DNA of 24,794 bases from an uncultured Bacteroides sp. (GTDB taxonomy: Bacteria; Bacteroidota; Bacteroidia; Bacteroidales; Bacteroidaceae): assembly GCA_900555635.1 (NCBI GenBank), contig USLU01000075.1, forward strand, positions 1 through 24,794, given 5' to 3'. A program made the translations under genes and the position numbers. Below are positions 1 through 9,100 of this stretch, piece by piece (position 1 is the stretch's first letter; every line of letters begins with the position of its first letter). The notes under the pieces are model-generated. The model searched no databases. It was not told the DNA's origin and worked only from the letters and a program-made list of their open reading frames with translations.

Positions 1-307
1 CAGAAGTCCCTGTGATAGGAATACATACAATATGTACCAATACAAGAGTCAAACCAATGGCAAGTCCTGCCAGATTGCCTGCTCCCTTCTTCGAGTCGGT
101 AGAGCCGAGCACCACTAATACAAAAATGAAAGTAAATACTGCTTCCGCAATGAATGCCTGCAACATTTCTCCATCGCCAAAACCATTGGAACCTGTAGCC
201 GTAGGTCCGTCATGAGCACCGGTGGAAACTAAGGCAAAAACAGCACTTCCGCATCCCATAAGAACGAGCACCATCGTTCCAATCATTTCTGCAATGTACT
301 TTTTCAT
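1..307 (-). CDS. aqpZ: Aquaporin Z family channel, 3' end off window, internal in-frame deletion
   Basis: This is a membrane channel for water of the MIP/aquaporin family. Translating the minus strand from the ATG at 305-307 gives 102 codons that stay open to the window edge. It opens with MKKYIAEMIGTMVLVL and GCGSAVFA, the standard first helix. It then jumps straight to LVSTGAHDGPTATGSNG, FIAEAVFTFIFVLVVLGSTD and the helix leading to IPITGTS, which normally precedes the second NPA motif. In E. coli AqpZ about 75-80 residues lie between the matching points, including helices 2-3 and the first NPA half-helix. Here they are absent with the frame kept; the junction is near 230-235. A channel lacking the first NPA loop is probably non-functional, so this may be a decaying gene or an assembly collapse. 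Family identity is near certain; function is doubtful. The second NPA and last helix would lie beyond base 1. Confidence 0.82.
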   Translation of the reverse strand, partial: MKKYIAEMIGTMVLVLMGCGSAVFALVSTGAHDGPTATGSNGFGDGEMLQAFIAEAVFTFIFVLVVLGSTDSKKGAGNLAGLAIGLTLVLVHIVCIPITGTS

Positions 308-331
308 AACTATAAATAATGGTTGATGCAT

Positions 332-362
332 CAAATATAGAGAATTAACCCAAGAAAACAAA
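332..362 (-). promoter_or_regulatory. Bacteroides-type promoter for aqpZ
   Basis: On the minus strand a -33 TTTG (359-362) is followed after exactly 19 bases by a -7 TATATTTG (332-339). This fits the Bacteroides primary sigma consensus TTTG-N19/21-TAnnTTTG. It lies 24 bases upstream of the aqpZ ATG, so the promoter of the damaged gene appears intact. Confidence 0.7.
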
Positions 363-400
363 GCCTACGTGCCTAAATTATTATTGCCTTCGCAACATTT

Positions 401-651
401 TTGAATAAAAGACAAGCAAATAAAATAAAAAAAGGACTTTTCTACGCCATATTAGCCTCTACCTTATGGGCCACCGTAAACTCTTTTATCAAGCAAGGAT
501 TGAGCTATGACTTCACTCCGATGAATTTCTCCGAAACCCGCTTTGCCACTGTTGGAATTATTCTTTTCGCTTATACCCGATACAAGGGTATATGACAGGA
601 ATCATCTCAACCTCTATTATTATAGCAAACACTGTATGGGCTGCAAAGTAA
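401..651 (+). pseudogene. Remnant of an EamA/DMT-type transporter
   Basis: The first 64 codons, from a TTG at 401, encode a charged start followed by two hydrophobic stretches (GLFYAILASTLWATVNSFIK and FATVGIILFAYTRYKG). These resemble the first two helices of a drug/metabolite transporter of the EamA family, which normally has about 290 residues and ten helices. The frame ends at TGA (593-595). Overlapping it in another frame, 592-651 encodes 19 residues (MTGIISTSIIIANTVWAAK) and a stop. This looks like the last hydrophobic helix of such a transporter. The simplest reading is one gene that lost its middle in an out-of-frame deletion. Its end overlaps the 3' end of the convergent oxyR gene by 32 bases. 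The N-terminal family match is fair; assigning the short tail to the same gene is inference. Confidence 0.55.
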
Positions 652-1546
652 GCATTTCTTTAGGAACTGCAGCTTTTATTTCCTCTTTCAGAACACATAG
701 CAGGCTATGACGAATAAAATCTCTATTTGTCGCCAGCACCACTTGCCGCGTCGGTCGGGGGATAGCAAACGGACGTACTAATTGTCGCTGTTCTTCCGTC
801 AATTGAGCCACTGCCAGTTCGGGAATAAAAGTGATTCCTTTTCCGCTTTCTACCATTCTCATAAAGGTTTCCATGCTTCCCAAACGATAAGCCATCTGAC
901 TAACCTTCACCGCTTCCATCTGACAGAAACGGACAAGTTGGTCACGAAAGCAATGTCCTTCGTCCAAAAGCCAAAGATGTTCGCCTGTTATATCGGAAGT
1001 GCGGATTACGTCATGTTTGAACGAAGGTTCTTTCCGTGATACATAAGCATAGAATTGCTCATAGAAGAGAGTTTCTTCCGTCAAGAATGTGTCTTCTAAT
1101 TTACTGGCAATAATCCCTGCATCCAAATCGCCGGCATGCAAAGCTTGCTGAATATCCTGGGTTTTCATTTCCGTGACACGAATATCCAGTTCGGGATATT
1201 TCTCCATCAGTTGAGGGAAAAAGCGGGGTAGCAAATAAGGAGCGATAGTGGGTAATACTCCCAAGCGGAATACACCTGATAATGATTGCTTATCTTCACT
1301 GATGATTTCTTTTACTTGAGCTGCCTGCGCCAGAATCACACGAGCCTGGTCTATCACTTTCTGCCCGATGGGTGTCGGACAAACGGGTTGCACTGTCCTA
1401 TCGAATAACTTTACTCCCAATTCATCTTCCAGCTTCTGAATCATGGCACTCAAAGTAGGTTGCGTCACACGGCAATATTCGGCTGCCCGTGCGAAATGCC
1501 TGAACTGGTCTACGGCTAATATATATTCTAATTGTTGTATCGTCAT
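620..1546 (-). CDS. oxyR: OxyR, peroxide-sensing LysR-family regulator
   Basis: The 308-residue protein has the usual LysR layout: an N-terminal winged helix-turn-helix (about residues 1-60, with FRHFARAAEYCRVTQPTLS as the recognition region) and a C-terminal two-lobe sensor domain. The redox signature is plain: Cys199 and Cys208 sit in GHCFRDQLVRFC, with the same spacing and numbering as the disulfide pair of E. coli OxyR. In Bacteroides fragilis OxyR controls the peroxide response, including dps, katB and ahpCF. Here it is transcribed away from dps with a shared control region, which supports both assignments. The start is the ATG at 1544-1546. Its 3' end overlaps a transporter remnant on the other strand. 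Confidence 0.95.
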   Translation of the reverse strand: MTIQQLEYILAVDQFRHFARAAEYCRVTQPTLSAMIQKLEDELGVKLFDRTVQPVCPTPIGQKVIDQARVILAQAAQVKEIISEDKQSLSGVFRLGVLPTIAPYLLPRFFPQLMEKYPELDIRVTEMKTQDIQQALHAGDLDAGIIASKLEDTFLTEETLFYEQFYAYVSRKEPSFKHDVIRTSDITGEHLWLLDEGHCFRDQLVRFCQMEAVKVSQMAYRLGSMETFMRMVESGKGITFIPELAVAQLTEEQRQLVRPFAIPRPTRQVVLATNRDFIRHSLLCVLKEEIKAAVPKEMLTLQPIQCLL

Positions 1547-1566
1547 CTATCAAATCATGTTAAGTT

Positions 1567-1602
1567 ATAGATTTCATCTATGCAAAGATAGAAATTTTCA
1601 GT
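1567..1602. promoter_or_regulatory. Candidate OxyR operator between oxyR and dps
   Basis: Bases 1567-1581 read ATAGATTTCATCTAT, which fits the E. coli OxyR half-operator ATAGnTnnnAnCTAT at every defined position. A second, degenerate half begins ATAG at 1588 and ends at 1602. The gap is 6 bases instead of the usual 7. The site covers the oxyR -7 box and abuts the dps -33 box, the geometry expected for autorepression of oxyR and activation of dps. The motif match is seen directly; binding is inferred. Confidence 0.55.
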
Positions 1603-1613
1603 TTGACAACAAG
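1583..1613 (-). promoter_or_regulatory. oxyR promoter
   Basis: On the minus strand a -7 TATCTTTG (1583-1590) lies 19 bases downstream of CTTG (1610-1613), a one-base variant of the -33 TTTG. The predicted start of transcription is around 1576, about 30 bases before the oxyR ATG. The -33 region interleaves with the divergent dps promoter. Confidence 0.6.
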
Positions 1614-1633
1614 CATTTTCCGCCTTATCTTTG
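1602..1633 (+). promoter_or_regulatory. dps promoter
   Basis: TTTG (1602-1605), 20 bases, then TATCTTTG (1626-1633) is a full match to the Bacteroides primary promoter. It lies about 50 bases upstream of the dps ATG and directly beside the candidate OxyR operator. Confidence 0.75.
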
Positions 1634-1683
1634 CAGTACAGAAAAAAAGAAAACGAATATAAATCATTAAAAACAAATAGAAT

Positions 1684-2160
1684 ATGAAAACTTTAGAATT
1701 TATCAAATTGAACGAATCGGGAGCAAACAACGTAGTAGCATCTTTGCAACAACTATTAGCAGACTTCCAAGTGTATTACACCAATCTTCGCAGTTTCCAC
1801 TGGAATATCAAGGGACATAATTTCTTTGTACTCCACAGTCAATTCGAAAAGATGTATGATGACACGGCTGAAAAGGTGGATGAAATCGCAGAACGTATCT
1901 TGATGCTGGGTGGTACTCCTGCCAATAAATTCAGCGATTATCTAAAAGTAGCAAATGTGAATGAAGTGGATAAGGTAAGCAACGGAGACGAAGCATTGAA
2001 TAATATCCTTCAGTCTATCAGTTATCTGATTGGCGAAGAACGTAAGATTTTGTCTATCGCTTCTCAAGCCGGAGACGAAGTAACCGTTTCGATGATGAGC
2101 GATTATTTGAAAGAACAGGAAAAATTGGTTTGGATGTTGGTTGCTTATAATAGCAAGTAA
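1684..2160 (+). CDS. dps: Dps, ferritin-like DNA-protection protein
   Basis: The protein has 158 residues, the normal size for the Dps family of twelve-subunit mini-ferritins, which use hydrogen peroxide to oxidise and store ferrous iron and can shield DNA. The inter-subunit ferroxidase ligands are visible with family spacing: His39 (FHWNIKG), His51, Asp66 and Glu70 in DDTAEKVDEIAERI. There is no long lysine-rich tail at either end, so strong direct DNA binding is less likely than in the E. coli protein. The gene stands alone, divergent from oxyR, and is followed by a terminator. The promoter layout predicts peroxide or oxygen induction through OxyR, as known for B. fragilis dps. Confidence 0.95.
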   Translation: MKTLEFIKLNESGANNVVASLQQLLADFQVYYTNLRSFHWNIKGHNFFVLHSQFEKMYDDTAEKVDEIAERILMLGGTPANKFSDYLKVANVNEVDKVSNGDEALNNILQSISYLIGEERKILSIASQAGDEVTVSMMSDYLKEQEKLVWMLVAYNSK

Positions 2161-2170
2161 TTAAAATAAA

Positions 2171-2210
2171 AAGATGTCCCGGTCTTGCTTATTTGCAATC
2201 GGGACATCTT
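2171..2210. terminator. Hairpin terminator after dps, probably bidirectional
   Basis: AAGATGTCCCG (2171-2181) pairs perfectly with CGGGACATCTT (2200-2210). Within the loop TTGC and GCAA can pair further. The plus side is followed by a weak T-containing stretch. The minus side is followed by a better T-rich stretch (complement of the A run at 2161-2170), so the hairpin may also stop transcripts leaving the PUL that ends at 2293. Confidence 0.8.
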
Positions 2211-2292
2211 CTATTATATATAGGAAGACTTTTTAGTCAGTCTACCATTATCTATTTCTTCATTTTTCCTTTTATAAGGATATATAGTTTTG

Positions 2293-3495
2293 CTATTCAG
2301 CAGCATTATCAGGACAACGAACTCCTTGTACAAAATTGAGCGTTCCACGTCCGGCATAAGTAGCACTATATCCGTTTCCTGTAAGGTCGGTTATTACTTT
2401 ATTATTATCCGGAGTAGACTCATTAAATCTCCAATAAGCCACTAAACCATCTGTTAAAGGGTCCACCCAGCAGACATTATTTTTCAGATCAGCAGCCGAA
2501 CGAGCAACAGCCCATACACGTACTTCACTTACATACCCATCCATATAACGATTATCTGCTGCAGACTGACCAATATAGAATGCTGCATTTTTATCATGTC
2601 CATAGGCTTGCGTTAAATCGATAGTACCTCTTGTATCCGGAAGTTCTCCCTGTAATTCACCATTAACATATACAAACTTCTTTCCTTGTGAACCGTCATA
2701 TACACAAGCCAAATGCAACCATTTATCATTGGGTAAAACATCTCTGGAATCAATTGCCGGACTACCTCCACTCAATTGCAATTTCCAACCGCTTTTATTA
2801 TCACCGGCAGTACGCAAACAGAAATTCTCTTCCAATCCCATAACAGAGAAGCACCATTTTCCACTGGTAGAAGTCATCTTTTTAAAACGAACTCGTGCTT
2901 CAAATGTTACATTATTCAATGCCGTGGTATTGTATTGAGATTCTTTTCTGAAATCGACCTTGAAATACCCGTTATTAGCAGAAATATCCGCAGCTTGAGT
3001 AATAATAATTTGATTGATAACAATGTATATGGTACGTGAACCTTCTATTACGGACAAATTCTTATCCGACACACTCACAATACTTATAGGAAGCAGATAC
3101 GTTTTGCCTTCCTTTAATAAGTCCCGGCTGATAACACTTAAACGCACACCATCTGTGGAAGTATTCTTTCCATTTTCAATAGTTAATGTTGTATTCTCCA
3201 ACTTGTACGACTTTTCAGGAAGAAGTTCATAATTCTTCTTATATTCCTTATTGAAAGACTCCACTAATTCCGGAGTGGCCTTCATACCCACTTCTACATG
3301 ATCTCCTATCGCACATGATGAAGCAACTTTAATTCCGATAACTGCAGGCAAATCATCAATTGTCAGATTAGCAACCGGTGATAATTGATCTGCGCCAACA
3401 ACATATAATCCTTCATAGTATTCCTGACTTTTCTGGCATGATACCATTAGAAGGACAAGCAAGCTTAATAATATGTATTTTATATTCTGTTTCAT
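2293..3495 (-). CDS. DUF1735 and LamG domain surface lipoprotein (PUL 1)
   Basis: This is a predicted outer-membrane lipoprotein of 400 residues. The signal peptide ends at a lipobox with Cys20 (LLVLLMVSC). Residues about 30-160 match the DUF1735 module common in Bacteroides glycan-binding proteins (YEGLYVVGADQ, FNKEYKKNYELLPEKSY, KTYLLPISI). Residues about 195-385 form a LamG/concanavalin-like beta-sandwich (WLHLACVYDGS, FVYVNGELQG, YVSEVRVWAVARS, LVAYWRFNES). Such proteins next to SusCD act as surface glycan-binding proteins; catalysis is not expected. It is the last gene of PUL 1, 12 bases after the GH18 gene, and two paralogs lie in PUL 2. Domain calls are firm; the ligand is unknown, though the partner GH18 suggests an N-glycan or related GlcNAc glycan. 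Confidence 0.88.
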   Translation of the reverse strand: MKQNIKYILLSLLVLLMVSCQKSQEYYEGLYVVGADQLSPVANLTIDDLPAVIGIKVASSCAIGDHVEVGMKATPELVESFNKEYKKNYELLPEKSYKLENTTLTIENGKNTSTDGVRLSVISRDLLKEGKTYLLPISIVSVSDKNLSVIEGSRTIYIVINQIIITQAADISANNGYFKVDFRKESQYNTTALNNVTFEARVRFKKMTSTSGKWCFSVMGLEENFCLRTAGDNKSGWKLQLSGGSPAIDSRDVLPNDKWLHLACVYDGSQGKKFVYVNGELQGELPDTRGTIDLTQAYGHDKNAAFYIGQSAADNRYMDGYVSEVRVWAVARSAADLKNNVCWVDPLTDGLVAYWRFNESTPDNNKVITDLTGNGYSATYAGRGTLNFVQGVRCPDNAAE

Positions 3496-3507
3496 TTTTT
3501 CTAAACT

Positions 3508-4533
3508 TTAATGTTCGTTCATTATTCTGATCGCATTACGTGTCCATTTGTAATTAGGATTGGAACGGTAATCGTTCTCCATGTGATAGGTACCACATCC
3601 TCCTTTGCGGGTGGCTAATTTTCCTTCATACATGGGGAGGAAACGTGCCATTCCTTCTAATGAAGGTACCGACCCGCCTTCTCTTAAAGAGTGATCTACT
3701 CCTCCATTTGCATACTTACCCCCCTCAAAGGTTTCAGCAAAAATGTATTGTTCCGGTTTCCAACCATTTTTAGCTGCATTATCGAAACGCCCCTGCAGAT
3801 CTTGATATCCCCTAGAATTATAAGACTGAACCACTCCATAATTAAAATATTCAGCCAATCCTTGCTTTAAATGATAAGGTACTCCATCAATAATTAATAG
3901 ATTACGAGTTCCCGACTTCGGACCAATATATTTTCCTAATGCCTTTACAAACATTTCCATATTATCCATATAATCAGGCCACATATAAGACGGACCTACT
4001 AAAGGACCACTGAACGGAACCCCAGGAAATTCCTGATAGCCGGGTTCATAATCAAGATCAATACCCTGATAACCATACTTATACATAGTATCTACCAAAG
4101 ACTTGGCATACTCTTCTATTCCTTCAGGAGTAGCAATCTCATGATTTTCACCAGACATAAATTCATCTGGAATTTTGTGAGCAAAGATAGTATATGTGAC
4201 ACGAGTTCCTTTCACATCCTGTACATAACGTAAATCTTCCATTTGTGCCGGACTTAAGTTCTGGTAAGCTCCCCAAATAGAAATAATATCTACACTGTCA
4301 GGCACACTTCTTAAATAGTTGATCATATCAGCAGAGTTAGCCGTCCATCCGCCAAACCAGCCAAAAAAGACTTCATGGTCGTTTCTTGCTTTATATGCTC
4401 TTAAATTTTCCCAATATTCTTTGGACATCTTATCAGGCACCACTATATCCAAAGCTTCTATATCTGTATTACACGATATAATTCCCGTACCAACTATTAC
4501 GAAAACTATTATATATGTTAATAATTTCTTCAT
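3508..4533 (-). CDS. GH18 lipoprotein, endo-beta-N-acetylglucosaminidase-like (PUL 1)
   Basis: The 341-residue protein has a lipoprotein signal (Cys21 in GIISC) and a single TIM-barrel domain of glycoside hydrolase family 18. The catalytic strand reads YQGIDLDYEP, with Asp159, Asp161 and the proton donor Glu163. The first Asp of the family motif DxxDxDxE is replaced by Gln156. A later strand has VVQSYNSRG, where Gln236 and Tyr238 fit the usual substrate-assisting positions. Family members in SusCD operons cut between the two core GlcNAc residues of N-glycans at the cell surface. The gene lies 24 bases after susD and 12 bases before the lectin gene. GH18 membership is secure; activity and glycan class are inferred, and a binding-only role is possible. 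Confidence 0.85.
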   Translation of the reverse strand: MKKLLTYIIVFVIVGTGIISCNTDIEALDIVVPDKMSKEYWENLRAYKARNDHEVFFGWFGGWTANSADMINYLRSVPDSVDIISIWGAYQNLSPAQMEDLRYVQDVKGTRVTYTIFAHKIPDEFMSGENHEIATPEGIEEYAKSLVDTMYKYGYQGIDLDYEPGYQEFPGVPFSGPLVGPSYMWPDYMDNMEMFVKALGKYIGPKSGTRNLLIIDGVPYHLKQGLAEYFNYGVVQSYNSRGYQDLQGRFDNAAKNGWKPEQYIFAETFEGGKYANGGVDHSLREGGSVPSLEGMARFLPMYEGKLATRKGGCGTYHMENDYRSNPNYKWTRNAIRIMNEH

Positions 4534-4557
4534 GTCGTTTTATCTAAAAGAATATGA

Positions 4558-6129
4558 TTACTTATTTTCTACATCCCACCATAAGCGAGTAGCTCCGGTA
4601 TCCGGACCACCCAATAGTTTAACGGCTTTTTCCACCTCTTCTTTATTTCCTTGATATTCGGAATAGGGGAAAGGAACACGACGGATCTGTACAGAAGAGC
4701 TAATAACACCACCACTCTCATTATTAACTATTTCATAGATCTTAGGATAGCCTGTTCTGCGGAATTCACTCCATGCTTCCTGTCCTAATGGGTACATTGC
4801 TATCCATTTTTGGGTGATGATCTGTTCTAACTGCTTTTCTTTATCATTTTCATCCCAGACTATCGTAACATCAGATGGGGCTGGTGCGGAAGGACTGCTT
4901 TTGAATCCAGGGTATTTTGCCGGCACTTTAGTACTTGCAAGATAAGTTTCCACTCCTTTTACTCCATGTTGTTCGAAAGAAGCACGTATGCCTGAATGAT
5001 ACAAACTTTTAGCGGTTCCTTTCATGTTCCATGTCTTCAAGGCACCTTCTGCCCGCAAAAAATAAACTTCTGCAGCTGTCATCCAAACATAAGGGGTTCC
5101 TTGCAATATATTAGGTTTGGAGAGTCCTAAATCACCTTTAAATATATCACCATTCTTATGTCCGTTACGCAATCCACGATAATTGTCATTTGAAGACAAT
5201 TGGAAAAATACGGATATACGTGGATCTCCAAACCCATTCAAATAAGCATCCATACTAGCTCCCATTACATCTTCTTCATAGCCGTCTGCGCTGCTAATAC
5301 TATTTATAGGGTTGTGATAGGTGAACGAAAGAGTTGAATTAGATTGCATTGCCGGATTATTATCATTTGTTTCAATCACTCCATACGAATGTGTAACAGC
5401 AGCTTCTGCTTCTTTTTGAGCCTCCGGATAAACAGCACTTAAACGTATTGCCAAACGCAGCTTCAAAGAATTCGCAAAACGAATCCAATTAGGTATGTTA
5501 CTGCCAAATATTAAATCAAACTTTTCCAATGCCTTAGAATTTGGGTTAGCTTGATCAAACTTGGTCAAGATATCAATAGCATGGTTCAGTTCTTTGAAAA
5601 AAGATTTATAGATAGCTTCTTGCGAATCATAAGGGACAGGATTAGTCAGACCAAACTTTAGATAAGGTAACGGACCGTACATATCTGTAGTTTTATGTAT
5701 AGCTGTCACTTTTACAATTTCACCGACAGCAAACAATACAGATGCAGAGTCTACCTTTTGGCGTAAAATATTCCATGAAGATAAGAACTCTACAAATGCA
5801 CTTTTAAAAGGTGCATCTTTCCATTCGTCAGAAATAGCATAAGTCGTTCCATTCGCTCCTCCGCCCCAATTTTGCGTTCCGGCAAAATATCCAGAATACA
5901 TGTTGCCAAAAAGGTCTTCCGAGCGTTGAAACAAGTTAACATCTTCAGATACTACCCTACGTTGCATCGTAGTAAGATAGCTGCCCCATAAATTATCTTT
6001 ATCCAATTCTTTTTCTTGAACTTTATCAGGATCCAGATTAATCGTATCAGACATACAACTTCCCAATAAAAAGCAAACAGCAAACACCAGGAAGCAAGTT
6101 TGTATAACGTTATAGATTCTATTTTTCAT
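4558..6129 (-). CDS. SusD/RagB-family glycan-binding lipoprotein (PUL 1)
   Basis: The 523-residue protein has a lipoprotein signal peptide with lipobox Cys25 (LLGSCMSD). It is of the SusD-like type that caps a SusC pore. Family features include the N-terminal LWGSYLTTMQRRV region, the tetratricopeptide-like core (IRFANSLKLRLAIRLSAVYPE, WMTAAEVYFLRAEGAL) and the C-terminal QKWIAMYPLGQEAWSEFRRTGYP with RLWWDVENK at the end. The same blocks occur almost unchanged in the PUL 2 SusD. It sits 27 bases after susC and should form the lid of that transporter. The family is certain; the ligand is inferred from the neighbouring GH18. Confidence 0.93.
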   Translation of the reverse strand: MKNRIYNVIQTCFLVFAVCFLLGSCMSDTINLDPDKVQEKELDKDNLWGSYLTTMQRRVVSEDVNLFQRSEDLFGNMYSGYFAGTQNWGGGANGTTYAISDEWKDAPFKSAFVEFLSSWNILRQKVDSASVLFAVGEIVKVTAIHKTTDMYGPLPYLKFGLTNPVPYDSQEAIYKSFFKELNHAIDILTKFDQANPNSKALEKFDLIFGSNIPNWIRFANSLKLRLAIRLSAVYPEAQKEAEAAVTHSYGVIETNDNNPAMQSNSTLSFTYHNPINSISSADGYEEDVMGASMDAYLNGFGDPRISVFFQLSSNDNYRGLRNGHKNGDIFKGDLGLSKPNILQGTPYVWMTAAEVYFLRAEGALKTWNMKGTAKSLYHSGIRASFEQHGVKGVETYLASTKVPAKYPGFKSSPSAPAPSDVTIVWDENDKEKQLEQIITQKWIAMYPLGQEAWSEFRRTGYPKIYEIVNNESGGVISSSVQIRRVPFPYSEYQGNKEEVEKAVKLLGGPDTGATRLWWDVENK

Positions 6130-6156
6130 TTTATTCTTCGTATTAAAGTATTAAAA

Positions 6157-9100
6157 TCAAAAGTTAACTTTTACACCAAAACCGAAACTGCGTAAGCTAG
6201 GTGGCATAAAATAATCGAAACCCTGATAATAAGTTCCTGTATTTGCTGTTAGTTCCGGATCAAACGGAGCTTTCTTATAAAACATCAGCAAATTGTGTCC
6301 TGTCAGTGACAGAGAAATGTTTAATTTTTCTCCGAACCACTTTGCCGGAAGCATATATGATAATGACATTTCACGTAAACGAACATTAGTCGCACTGTAC
6401 ACATAATGCGCCAGTAAACCTGTTTTTCCGGAAGCAACGGTACCATAATATTGTTCTGCATCCAACTTTCCATTATTTACAGGTACACCACCGTTATCAC
6501 GGGCTGTAGCTGTTTGTTGTGATACTCCGAATTGATCCATCAAAGCTTGTGTAGCGGAAATCACCTCACCGCCAACACGCGCGTCAATCAGAAAATCAAG
6601 TTCCACCCCTTTCCAAGAAAAACTGTTTCTAAATCCTAGATTATACTTAGGAGCTGCCGAACCAACTTTTATGAAAGTATTTTCTTCAGCCGATACACCT
6701 CCATTTGAAATAAGAATATCACCATGTAAGTCTTGTTTCAATTTTGTCGCATAGATATCAGACATAGTACCACCTTCTTTCAAAATCATTCTGTATGAAT
6801 CTGCACTGGCAACGGAAAATTCTGTTGGTGATTTTACTGTTGTACCAGTAGTGCGGTCAGTCACATACTCAGGAAGTAACTCTTTGATTTCATTACGGTT
6901 CATTGAATAAATCAAATTTGAGTTCCAATTTACCGGGCCTAAATCCTGATTAAAACCTACACTTAGTTCAATACCCCAGTTGTTTACTTTTCCTGCATTT
7001 TCATATGCAAAAGCGTATCCTGTGCTGGGCGGCAATTCATATTTAAACAACTGATTGTATGTGTTTGAATTGTAATATGTTGCTGCAAGGTTCAATTTAT
7101 TATCAAACAACCGTAAGTCCATACCAAATTCAAATGCTTTGGTCATTTCCGCTTTAAGATGATTGGCAGGTGAGAAGTTAGCACTTGTAGCATTACCATT
7201 TTCCAAAACCACTGTTGCATAAGGCAAGTATGCACTTGGAGGATTACCTACTTGCGCATAGGAACCACGAATCTTCCAGAAAGAGAATACTTTTTTAGGA
7301 AGCGGAATAATCTCTGACAACACTACAGAAAGACCTACGGACGGATAGAATACATATTCCTTGGAAGTACCTACCAATGTAGAAAACCAGTCTATACGAC
7401 TTGTCACGTCAGCATAAAGAAAATTGCGGTACCCCAGTTCTGCTTTACCATATAGAGATTGAGTCTGGGTATGCAATGATTGTTTGCTATATCCGCTTTC
7501 TGTTGAAGGTATATTACTTGGATGGAAAAAGTTCGGTACTCCAAGCAGATTGCCTTCAAAAGTACTTGATTTATATTTTTCATCATAATAACTACCACCA
7601 AGGTTTACTAACAAGTGATAATTCTCCCCGAATTTCTTATCTATATTTACTAAGAAATCAAGATAAGTTGCAGTATTCTTGTCTTCCTGTGTCATATAGT
7701 TACCTTGAGATTTGGAGAACAAACCATCAGTGGAAGCGTATAATTTACGTTCGAAATCAGTATAAGCATTATCAACGCGGGCACGTCCGATAATATTAAG
7801 CCAATTGGTTATATTCCATTTCATTGATAATGACATGATATAGCGGTCTCTATCAGTATTGAACATATTACGATTAATAATCCAATATGGATTCTGCATA
7901 CCCAATCCCTGATTTTTATAAGGCCAATATTGAGTTTTGAAGTTTCTATCAGCGTCATATCGTTCATAAACTACATATTTATTCATATCATCACTTGGTG
8001 GAAACAAATAGACTGGAACCAACGGATTATAGTACATACCTTGTCCGTTACTGTTTTGGTTATTCTGTTTGATATAAAATAATCCCATATCCATACTTAA
8101 AACGTCTTTAACGATGTCCCAAGAATTACGGAATGTAAAATTATAGCGATTATATTTATTATTATCAATAACACCTTCTGAATTTACAGATCCAAAAGAT
8201 ATATGCGTCTGATTTGTTTCTGTACCAGTAGATACAGCAATAGAATTCATTGTATTAAATCCTGTTTGAAAGAAATCCAAAGGATTATAATCGGAAGGTT
8301 TCTCTAATTTATCCCCCCAACTTTTAAATTCACCTTCTTTACGTCCATACGTATTCTGGAATTCAGGAGTAATAAAAGGTCTTGAAAAACTAGTGCTATT
8401 TGAATAACTTATTCTGGGTTTTCCAATCGCACCTTTTTTGGTTGTGATCAGTATCACACCATTCGCACCTCTATTACCATATAAGGAGGCTGCAGAAGCA
8501 CCAGTCAGGATGGACATACTTTCTATATCCTCCGGATTAATATTAGATATTCCATCTCCGTCGGCCACTTCCACTGACTCATAAAAATTATCTGATTGTT
8601 TGGTTCTTAACCCTTGCATTGGAATACCATCCAAAACGTACAACGCATTGTTTTCACCAAATAATGATTTGGTACCACGCATGACAACGCGGGAAGATCC
8701 TCCAGTTCCAGACGAACTCTGATTAATAGTCACACCTGCTACCTTACCAGAAAGGCTATTTATAAAGTTGGCATCTTTCACTTTTGTTATACCGGCAGCT
8801 TTTATTTCCTGCACATTATACGTCAATGCCTTAGCTTCTCTCTTAATACCCAATGCTGTAACAACCACTTCATCCAAGGCCTTTGTGTCAGAAGCCATTG
8901 TAATATTATAAACAGTCTTATCTGATATTTTAACCATTTGAGTCGTATACCCGATATACGAAACCTTCAGGAAATCGTTTTTGGTAACACGGATTGTAAA
9001 ATCTCCATTCAGGTTAGTTATTGTACCACCACTACCACCATTAATTGAAACATTAACTCCAATCAAGGCTTCTCCTTGTTCGTCCACAACCCGACCTTGT

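Noticed and set aside
12..215. 67-codon plus-strand open frame at the left edge
   Set aside because: It is the shadow of the aquaporin gene, whose minus-strand translation is clearly recognisable.
4319..4654. 111-codon open frame on the plus strand across the GH18/susD junction of PUL 1
   Set aside because: It is antisense to two well-supported genes and shows no motif or signal; it is best explained as a chance open frame.
7401..7793. 130-codon open frame on the plus strand inside susC of PUL 1
   Set aside because: It lies wholly antisense to a strongly conserved gene, has no recognisable domain and no promoter box, and its composition follows the opposite strand.
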